The notes beneath the pieces are model-generated. The model saw only the letters and a list, made by a program, of their open reading frames with translations. It made no database searches and had not been told where the DNA came from. Positions 55,217 to 64,000 of a stretch of 64,000 nt of DNA are shown here, piece by piece; the first letter of the stretch is position 1; each line of letters opens with the position of its first letter. A program made the position numbers and the translations under genes. This DNA comes from Medicago truncatula (Eukaryota > Streptophyta > Magnoliopsida > Fabales > Fabaceae): assembly GCF_003473485.1 (NCBI RefSeq), contig NC_053049.1, forward strand, positions 9,052,001-9,116,000, written 5' to 3'.

Positions 55217-58200
55217 TTAAAAATTAGCCTCCATGTGTGGAGATGCATGCTTCACAGGCCAATTTCGGTTTCGCAGGGGACCACAAGCTTGTTGAGATGG
55301 ACGCTGAGGTGCTACAGAACTACGAGAGTGCTCTTGATTTTTAATTGGTGTGGAGGTCCTACCTGCAATCATTTAAGTTATTCAGATATCAGCTTTTTTA
55401 TTAGTTTAACGAGCCTCACATTGAAAGAATGAAAAACTATAAACAATACATTTTCCATAAGATTTATGAGCGAACATTTAATATCGTACTTAACTCGCCT
55501 AATTAGGTATAAAATTACTTAAGTAGTTGTTCACTAAATCGCATACTTAAATACCTTGGTCACACTTTAAAAGCCATCAAAACAGTAACAATCTGTAGCA
55601 AAGAAGTCACCTACAGGATGGTGACGACAATGTGCTCATTCAATGTTCTCCGATAATTGATCTTTCATATTACCGATCAATGACAACAACAACTTAGCCT
55701 TTCCCCGCTATGTGGATTCAGCTAAAAGGATGAGGCGGTAACATAATTCTCTATAATGTAACAAGCTTATAGAAAGACCGTTTACCCCCAAATCTCTTCC
55801 AATTGTATGGGCTATAATTTTTTTTGTACTGACTGCACACCTTTAACTACTAACTACATAATGACAGTTATACCGTTGTCAGTCAAAGGATAAATTAAAA
55901 TATGTTATTGACCCTTTATTTGGCTTCCTTCTCTTATAATCTTGCTTGCAAGATAGAAGGCCATAGTACACTATGTCACTATCAACCATTCATGACTAAC
56001 AAGTGGTCGTTAGAAAAGACTGAGTATGACAGAAGGGGCGGGTTTTCCCTTCCCTGACCCCAACTCCTCGTAAAAAACCAATCCCCACTCCCTAATACTG
56101 GACGTAGTTGGAAAATGGATATCCATGCCCACCCCCAACGGTTTCCGGCCCTGCCCCTCGCCCATATACATATTTTTGAAAACTAGGTATTCGGCCCAAG
56201 GACCGACTAATCTGAGGGATCCAATCCCACCGTCTACTTGCAGGGTTCCCATTTAAAGCCAAAGCTTATGGACTAGCCCAATGAAATTGGCACAGATGGG
56301 AATCGAACTTGAGTCCTTGAGAGGAGCACACTCCAAGGTCCCAAGCCGACACCATCAGGAACCCAAGTGGGCACCCCTCGCCCATATATAAAAATTCAAT
56401 ACAAAAATTATATTTGTTATGAGCATTATAATAATGGGTCCTATTGCCAAGCCTAGAAAAGACATTAAATATTCGACAATCATCAACTAGAGCCATCATA
56501 ATATAAAGTTAACCTGAGACTCTGTCAATAGTTAGAAACTTCAAGCGAACAAGAAATAAAGAAAACAATAAGCAAATACAACTAGCATATTCTATAATTG
56601 AATTACTATGAAAATAAATTAAAATAAAAGAGTTAAATGACTATTACCTGGATCAGTCCTTCCAGGAGCAGTAAACTTTTTGAATGGCTTGTCAAGAGCT
56701 AAACTTAGGGAGCGACGAGTTGCCAACTGCTCAGCAGTATATTGTGTGTTGGTGGTCACGGTGGTCGCGGTGGATCCTGAATTGGCACTTCCGTCTTTCT
56801 TTCGTAAAGCACTCCACCTCTAAAAGAGTATTTGGATAGACCATGGCAATGTGTAGAATTAATAGTCAATTAACAATGAAGGTGAAATGGAAACAAAACA
56901 ATTAGTACAAAACTGTATTTGCGAGCATTGTCAACTAAACGCAAAACAAATATTCATTTTACTATGACCTAAAATAGCTGATTACACATTACACATCTTA
57001 TACATATCAGAAGTTGTTGAAGAGTAGTATCTGTAAAACTCTGTTGCCGGGATTTGAACCCGGGAGAACCGGGTGATACCCAGACATCTGACCAGACTAG
57101 ATGACAATGGTTTAAAATAAATTTGGTACCATCAGTCATCAGATTCCAGTAAAATGTAATATTTAAGAAAGACAAGCAGTGTGCGCGCATATACTTGTTA
57201 TTCAACATGATGATTATTCTTTCATCCTTTTAGAATCAAGAAAGAGATAACATAACAGTGTACAGATGTACACTAAATATGTTCAGCCTCAACAGGCACA
57301 ACTACAGTAGCTGCTAGATCTGGCTGGTATAGATCTGCCAAGACTGCCATGTTAGAAAATCACATAATAAGACAACTTATTAGCGTCCATCTATAGGAAT
57401 CCATGGATTGTGACCTATCAATATTTAACTTAAAATAATGCCTGCCACCGTTATCTACCTTATTAATCAGCATGATAACACAAACCAGAATGAATTTTGA
57501 TAAATATTCATGGTTAGCAAGTTGATCATGTTAAAAGTATCCACCACAGAGAGAATGAGCACTCAATGATTTAACTTATCGGTTTTGAATTCAAGGGAAA
57601 TTCAGGCTGGTAGGCAAATGTAATGGATAGTGTATTATAGTGTACATATTGAATCTTGGCGACAATCTAGGCTAAAGATTAAATAAACTACATATTGTAA
57701 TATAATGCAGGATTTGAGGATTACTTCATCATTCTAATTGCCAATGGATACTGTTATAGGGCTATGACCACTAAGCAACCAAATCTTAAACACACTACAA
57801 AAATTGATATAAAGAAAAATTTAATTACTGAATTTTAAATAATGACTATTTTGAAGGGGAAATGGGATTTTACACAACAATTGGAGTTGCGGCTATGCGA
57901 CTAAAAAGTCATCGGCTGACATTATGGAATAGACCTCTTGTAAATGTAAGGGAAGGCTGCATCCTTCCCTGGATCCTTCGTGGCAGAAGCTTTGTAGCAG
58001 CAGGTTATCCCTTCTTATGATTTTGAAGAACTTAAACCCTTATATGTGTTTTCTTTCCTTTCTTCACTGCCCTGATGGGCATGACTATTCACAAATACTT
58101 TAAAAGGAGGTAGGTGGTAAAAGTTCATAACAAGGTGTGATAAATAGATATAACGATAAGCGCAAAAAAAAAAAACAAAAACGGATAGACGTGCCCGTCT

Positions 58201-61200
58201 TTCCGCTGGTATACATAATACAAATGCATGCTGAATTGCTGATAAAGAAATGGTATAATGAGTGGAAAATGCCATGTAATTCATAAACTTTTAGGGTTGA
58301 AAAACCACCTGAGACAATTCTGTTGCACTTCTCTTAATAGGAAAGCTGTCTCCTTTTGCCATGGTTACCCAATTCCCTTCACCGCATCTCTGAACAGCAG
58401 CACGTAGCTGATTGTCCTCTTCCTCCGACCATTCTTTTCTTTTCCTTTTGGAAGCTGTGGTACCACCAACTGTTCTCTTGGTTTCTAAAGCATCTGTTGC
58501 TGATACAGTTCGCAGTTTCTGTCTCTGAACAGTAACTGGAAACGTAATGCTTGTCTGTTCCGTCAAATTAGAGGGCTGTGAAATTTCCTTTGAAGTTCTA
58601 GATGAACGGTAAATGGGAAAATTTACAGTCATTGGAGCCTCAATTGTTGAACTATTAGGGGTAGATTCACTTAGCGTGCGGGAAGCAATTATCACCTGAT
58701 GATTAAACAACGCCGAGAACCAGGCTGGTCAAAATTGAAGAACAACAAATAGTACATACAAGATGTTTAAACATTGAAACCATAAAGAACTTGGTTATTC
58801 CACACTAAATGGGACTATCTATAGCTGTATGATAAGGCAAGCCGCATCACTGTCAGATATTTATCTGTTAGAATCCGCTTTTTTACTAGAATTACAATTA
58901 TAAAGCTTCCCACAATCAGAAAGAAATTTGCAAAATTTAAATGTGTGATTCCACTAAGGATCTTTATAAATAAGACAAAATTTAAGAAATGTGCCACGAA
59001 TACTGTTTCATTTAATAGAGGTCTGATAATATGATAAAGTAAAATGTAACTAGCTAAGTCCCGAACACAATTTTAAAATATTGAAATAGAATTAATAATT
59101 AGTATATTAGTAAATTCACCTTCGCACATGCTGAGGACTCTGATTTAGCTTCAACATGTACAGAAGGAAATGATTCCAGCTCACAATCTAGGTCACTATC
59201 ATCATCCTGAAAATATGAAAACAAAAAAGCATGAATAATACATGAAAGTACAATACCTATCCAAGAATCTACGAAACAAAAATTCAATAAAAAGAAAAAA
59301 AGAGTACAGCTGATTGTGCAAACCTAACTGGAAATGGCAATTGGAAGAGTAACAAAGGCAGTACATGTAAAAGGGTGGTTATGACTAAAATAATATACAG
59401 AATAATGATAATGTTCTTATTTTCATCATGAGGAGAACCTTTATGTTGCTAATAAAAACTCAACTGTTAATCACATAAATTTTGACAGAGAATAAACCAA
59501 AATTAAATTGTGCGAGTATGATGCTTTGAATCAATGTAATGTGATATTAACTATAACTGATTAGTCATAGAATATGGATTTAAAAGTCTAACGCATCACC
59601 GCATAACTGGCGCTTAAGGCGATGACTGCTCAAGCCTTGTATGCACTACTTACTACATATCTCTATGTGATGTGAGACTAAACACACCTAGCACAGTGAC
59701 AAAGCCGAATGCTCAAATAAAGGCAGCTAAAAGTTGCCAGAACTAAGGCACTAGGGGTAGACCAGAATTAAGGTGTTTTCCAATACATTGCAGTAATTCA
59801 AAACCATGTACAATTGAATGATTTCAGATCACAGATACCAACAGTAGTTTTAGCTCAGGTATATCTGTTCTTAACAGCTTGTAATGTGCCACATAAACAC
59901 TATTGTGTTAGTAAAGATTTAGTTTGTGAAGTGCCCACATGAGCACCGTCACTTGTTTGGATTAGCTTATTTGAGCTTATCTACTGGCATAAGTTTTGTG
60001 AGACTATTTGGGACACCTTATGACAATTTTTGTAAGTTTTTTTCAACTTATTTTCACAAGTTCTTTAATATTACTTATAAAAACAACTTATAGAATATAT
60101 AAAAAACCATTTAACGTTATTTTATTATCTTTAGCTACAAAAATAGCTTATGCGAGCTTATACATAAGTGATTATCATGATGACCACTTGTGCTATAAGC
60201 TGCAAATAAGCTATTTATCCAACATGCCCTAAGTGGGTGAAGATTAGTAGTTGAATAATTGATTGTAATCTGAAATTCAGAATTGAAAATATTCAGAAGG
60301 AAAATGCTAACATGTACCTTAGGCACATGTTAGTGAACATATAGTGATTTTGTCTCAAAAGTCGTGTATTCAAATTCTTAAAATTACAAAGATTTCTCTT
60401 TTCAATACAAATTTTCTACTACTTTTGAGTTCTTTAAAAAATTAGTAAAACCCTATTCAGAAATATCAATTAATTATCGCAACAACTCTGCTAATTGATC
60501 CAACAAATTATTGCAGCAACGCTGCTGATTGATCCAACAATTACAGACACAAACATCAAAAGCTTTCCGAACAAAACATGGTTATTAGATCATGAAATCA
60601 CTCTAATAGACAATCTTATCATTAAATATAAATATAGAAAACAAAATAGGGTACCCGTTTGGATTGACTTGATTTTGAGCTTATGCAAATAAATAAACTT
60701 TTATGTTAATTCATAAGTTCCGACTAACGAAAATTGTATCTTCATAGGTTGTTTCTTCAGAAACCAAATCGACAAGCTTATGAAAAATAGCTTATGCAAA
60801 TAAATAAACTTTTATGTTAATTCATAAGTTCCGACTAACGAAAATTGTATCTTCATAAGCTGTTTCTTCAGAAACTAAATCGACAAGCTTATAAATAATA
60901 CATAAAAGCTTATATATTTGCATAAGCTCAAAAAATAAAGTCAATTCAAACGGACCCTAGGTCTCAAATATAAGCACGGATTCTTTCTTCAGGTTAATTG
61001 AATAACTGATGTATATGGTTTATAAACAAATGAATAAAAAAAAATAAAATGAATTTTTGCTTATATATGAGACCGGAAGGAGTATGAAACGGACCATAGG
61101 TTCACCACCCCCTTGTTTGAAATCTTGCGGCAAGGGCAAGGAATAACCATACGCCAAGCAGCGCCATAGCATCTGATATTCTCTGGCATTAGAAATACCA

Positions 61201-61444
61201 GTGGAAGTTTTGTTCACCAATTCATTCCAATCAAACTTGGTATCAGGGTAATTTGATAATTCCTGAAACAACGTCAATAAGGTCTTTGTGTCATACCTGC
61301 ACAACACAAAAATCGATTATTCAGTATAATCAATCAAACAAATAAATAGTTAGAGAGAGAAGAAGAAGAAGAATACCGTTGTGTGATTGAAGCGGCGTCG
61401 TTTTCGGAGAAGGTAACCTTCTTCTTGGGATTATTTTCTGGCAT
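55217..61444 (-). CDS. MYB/SANT-related DNA-binding protein
   Basis: Six exons on the - strand: 61377-61444 (ATG), 61095-61296, 59120-59206, 58309-58695, 56648-56819, 55217-55362 (stop TAA). They total 1062 nt in one phase, 353 residues. The N-terminal region (YDTKTLLTLFQEL, ISNAREYQMLWRCLAYGYSL) and the acidic DDDSDLDCELESFPSV match a plant family of single-MYB proteins (At1g58220 type, from memory). The SANT/MYB repeat runs across exons 4 and 5: KRKRKEWSEEEDNQL, CGEGNWVTMAKG, LSQ|RWSALRKKDG, with the three Trp residues in place. The basic KRKRK just before may be a nuclear signal. It probably binds DNA in the nucleus. Exons 1-5 are secure. The sixth is phase-compatible and has an acceptor TTGCAG, but its sequence does not resemble the family tail I recall, so further 3' exons may exist. 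Confidence 0.85.
56169..56373 (-). mobile_element. tRNA-derived SINE (Au-like) with 15-bp target duplication
   Basis: 205 bp between perfect CCCCTCGCCCATATA repeats at 56154-56168 and 56374-56388. On the - strand: GGCTTGGGACCTTGGAGTG (box A region), AGTTCGATTCCC (box B), then a body including GTGGGATTGGATCCCTC. It lies in the last intron of the MYB-related gene. The Au-like label is from memory. Confidence 0.8.
57041..57110 (-). pseudogene. tRNA-Asp-like pseudogene (anticodon position AUC)
   Basis: On the - strand it folds as a tRNA: D stem ATCT/AGAT, anticodon stem CTGG/CCGG with loop GTATCAC, and a perfect T arm CCGGG-TTCAAAT-CCCGG. The acceptor stem pairs only about four of seven positions, so it is probably non-functional or the head of a SINE. 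It lies in an intron of the MYB-related gene. Confidence 0.55.
59950..60231. mobile_element. MITE-like inverted-repeat element
   Basis: The left end GTTTGGATTAGCTTATTTGA and the inverse of the right end (GTTGGATAAATAGCTTATTT) match. It lies in the intron between exons 59120-59206 and 61095-61296. Exact ends are not fixed. Confidence 0.5.
60650..60957. mobile_element. MITE with internal 111-bp tandem duplication
   Basis: Inverted termini GGTACCCGTTTGGATTGACT and (inverse of right) GGGTCCGTTTGAATTGACTT, with TAG on both outer sides. The body repeats a 111-bp block starting near 60678 and 60789 (AGCTTATGCAAATAAATAAA). Confidence 0.7.
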
Positions 61445-63389
61445 TGGTAATCCCAAATTGTTGCAAAACCCTAAACCCTCTGTTGAAAACGAAATAGAGG
61501 TTTTACTGTGTCGTGTTTGTCATCGCATCATATATGCCAGTCGTTAAGATGTGTGAGCTCCAAGTTACCACCGACTGCTTAAAAAAAAAATAAAAAATAA
61601 TGTACTTTTTTTTTGTGTGTCGAATCCTTGGTTCGAAGCCTGGACATTGCATTTATTATGCACGGAGATAAAAAAAATTGAGAGAAATTTAATACAAATT
61701 TTAAATCACTTTTTATTGGTCAATTTTTGTTTATATTTTAGGATAGAGCAGATATATTTTTTTAATAGAGAAACGATATTTGTATAATATTTTCTTACAA
61801 ATTAATAACATTGGCATGAAATTATTATCCTTGATTTTTTTAAGCAAAACAACAACAACAAAAATTGTCAAGTAGATTTATATTCACACATTTTACGTTT
61901 TCAGAGGTGAAGAATTTGATGTTCCAACCTAGTCATTGTAATTTTATTTTTATTTTTGGATGAAAATAGAATTACTATTAACGAAAAATTAGCTACTCAT
62001 ATATATTTTTTGTACATAGTTTGGAATATTAGAATTTCATTAGAAATCTACTCGTGCATTAATTGTAGTTTGAAGAAATAAATTAGAATATATTGAAACG
62101 AATTTTTTTATTGTGTTCATAATTTTGAATAATTTTTTTTTGTCAAAAAAAATAATTTTGAATAATTTTTTAATATATATTTTGTAGTATTGGTTGACTA
62201 ACGTTAATAAAATTCCATAAAATTAATAAATAAGTGAAATAGTTAAAAAAAATAAATAAATAACTTATAAAATTTACAACGACACAAACAAAACAATATT
62301 CTAACATTTCATGAAGAAAAGGATTGTGATTCATTTATCCTAGCAAACTAAAAACAATACACTCTACTCAACATCTACACAAAAAGATTGTGATTCATTC
62401 ATATTATCCTTTTATTTATCACTGATAAATTTACCATATAATGTAGTACAAAGCATATGGTTAAAACAACAATAACCTTTTAGGTGCTTTAAGAAAAATG
62501 ACAGCCTAAATCATCCTCATTTTTTTTATATATCATTATGATTAGATGTTCGTCAATCTCAGCCAAATTTGTCCTATGCATTACAAAATATGAAACAATC
62601 TTATGAGCAAGATACTCGCAAATTAATAATAGCAAAAATTTAGCATCAAAGTATATTTTTTTACCATTGATAAGAATGTCCTACTGAAGAGTGCATAAAT
62701 ATTAGAAGCTTTTACAAATGTTTAAGAATGACACTTTCCATGTGAAAACACACTACTTATAATAACAAACCAAATAGAGCAACAACCCCTCCAACTAAAT
62801 TTTCAACTAATATGTGAAATGATCATGAAACAAATATGAATGCCCCAAATCAGAACCACAATGAACCTGCATCAGTTGTTGCTATGCCTTGGCTGAAATA
62901 GAAGAGCGAACACAATATAAAAGAGAAGATTAAAAATGTGTGAAATGGTTAAAGATTTAAAATATTCATAATTAAACAGAATTCGAAAAATATAATGAAG
63001 AATCCTACATATATTGATTGACCCGAGATAAAATATACATAGATATTTATGTGAAATTAAGAATACAATACCTTATTGGAGAGAAGAGAAGGTTGCATAA
63101 ATTTTAAACTGAAAAAATAGAAACGTGGGCTTCTCATTGTTAACTTGTATGTGCTCGACTCGATAAGAAATGGTTCAGTTCAAAACTCGACTCGAATTTG
63201 AATCGAACCTTTTTTTTAAACTCGAGTTCGACTCGTTTAAAGTTTATTAGCAATCCGGTTCGACTTGTTAGGTTCAACTCGTCTACTCGAGTCTAAAGGC
63301 AAATCCAATGTGCCCTAAAATATAAAAAATTGCACCAATACTCATATGATAATTGCATTTGACAGCCCTGCTTTTGTTTTATTTAGACC
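61445..63389. other. Intergenic AT-rich DNA
   Basis: No gene supported. The first 100 bp are the 5' UTR/promoter of the MYB-related gene. Around 61590-61660 there is text (CCTTGGTTCGAAGCCTGGAC) like the B box of a SINE. 63170-63300 has repeated CGACTCG/CTCGAG motifs typical of a dispersed repeat. Confidence 0.4.
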
Positions 63390-64000
63390 TCAGACCATCT
63401 CTATTGGGAGGGTCTTAACTATTTAAGACCCGGTACCTATTAGGTACCTCCAATGAGAAGAATCTTTTTCAGGGTTTTACTTAAGACCCTCACTTTTAAG
63501 CGGGATCCGCACTCTTTTAATATTAGAAAATTGAAATATAATGATATAAGTTTTTGGTAGTTGATTAGTGAGTCTCATTTAAGAACTTTGTGTGAGATCT
63601 AGGTTTGAGTGATTGGAGTTTGGGTATGCTCTATTTAGGTAAAGCTCAATTTACTCCATTTAGGGATTTGGATGCATGACATGTGGCAAACAAACATCCA
63701 AAGACTGAGATTTTAAATTAAAATAAATATTTATTTAATTAAAAAGAAAAAGAAAATCTGTTACGTTTTTCCTTAAACACATCGCTTCCTTTTCCAGTTT
63801 CAAGGTCTTATAAGACTCGGGGTCTTACTTAAGATCCTCCCTTTTAAGCGGGATCCGCACTCTTTTAATATTAAAAAATTGAAATATAATGATATAAAGT
63901 TATTGATAGTTGATTAGTGAGTCTCATTTAAGAACTTTGTGTGAGATCTAGGTTTGAGTGATTGGAGTTTGGGTATGCTCCATTTAGGTAATGCTCAATT
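63390..64000. repeat. 348-bp-period direct repeat running off the window
   Basis: CTTTTAAGCGGGATCCGCAC occurs at 63493 and 63841, and about 160 bp after each copy are nearly identical (CTCTTTTAATATTA...GGTTTGAGTGATTGGAGTTT). The block starting GACCATCTCTATTGGGAGGG (about 63391) looks like the left end of a MITE. The right end is outside the window. Confidence 0.75.

Noticed and set aside
1..64000. CRISPR array, bacterial operon or defence system
   Set aside because: Spliced plant genes throughout; no regularly spaced repeats with unique spacers.

Overview
The window is nuclear DNA from a flowering plant, most likely a legume of the Medicago/Trifolium/pea group. This is an inference from intron-rich plant gene families, AT-rich intergenic DNA, and repeat types that look familiar from those genomes. 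No species-level claim is made. There is no bacterial, organellar or CRISPR-like content.

Layout from left to right. (1) 164-2113, + strand: the last three exons of an L-gulonolactone oxidase/dehydrogenase-like gene whose FAD-binding half lies left of the window; two SINEs sit in its first intron. (2) 2114-4283: intergenic DNA with a non-LTR insertion and a cluster of CGGATT/AATCCG dyads. (3) 4284-19277: a diverged tandem duplication, each unit carrying one complete 14-exon CIPK9-like protein kinase gene on the - strand (5414-9456 and 14007-18234). The units differ by a solo-LTR-like insertion just past the stop of copy A, a LINE-tail-like insertion, a SINE in copy B and about 2.7 kb found only in unit 1. 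(4) 21053-26854: a complete young Ty3/gypsy retrotransposon with 313-bp LTRs, a CATTA target duplication, gag, and an uninterrupted pol whose stop lies inside the 3' LTR. (5) 29021-30097, +: a purine permease. (6) 33353-33694, +: a small protein with two membrane segments. (7) 39359-43088, +: a four-exon GRF-interacting factor (GIF2/3-like coactivator) with two hAT-type MITEs in its introns. (8) 43089-50333: a repeat-dense gap with nested fold-back elements, an iterated hairpin and a dead LINE. (9) 50334-51278, +: a membrane-anchored Methyltransf_24-type protein. (10) 51279-55216: three MITEs with perfect 9-bp target duplications. (11) 55217-61444, -: a MYB/SANT-related gene of at least six exons, with a SINE, a tRNA-Asp-like pseudogene and MITEs in its introns. 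(12) 61445-64000: AT-rich DNA ending in a 348-bp-period repeat.

The genes do not form one pathway: ascorbate-type metabolism, calcium signalling, purine/cytokinin transport, growth regulation, Golgi modification and DNA binding are simply neighbours. Exon boundaries were derived by hand from GT/GC-AG sites with reading-phase checks; every coding junction given is phase-consistent. The most informative material is mobile: target duplications read directly from the sequence date and orient many insertions. Family names rest on remembered motifs, not on a database search.
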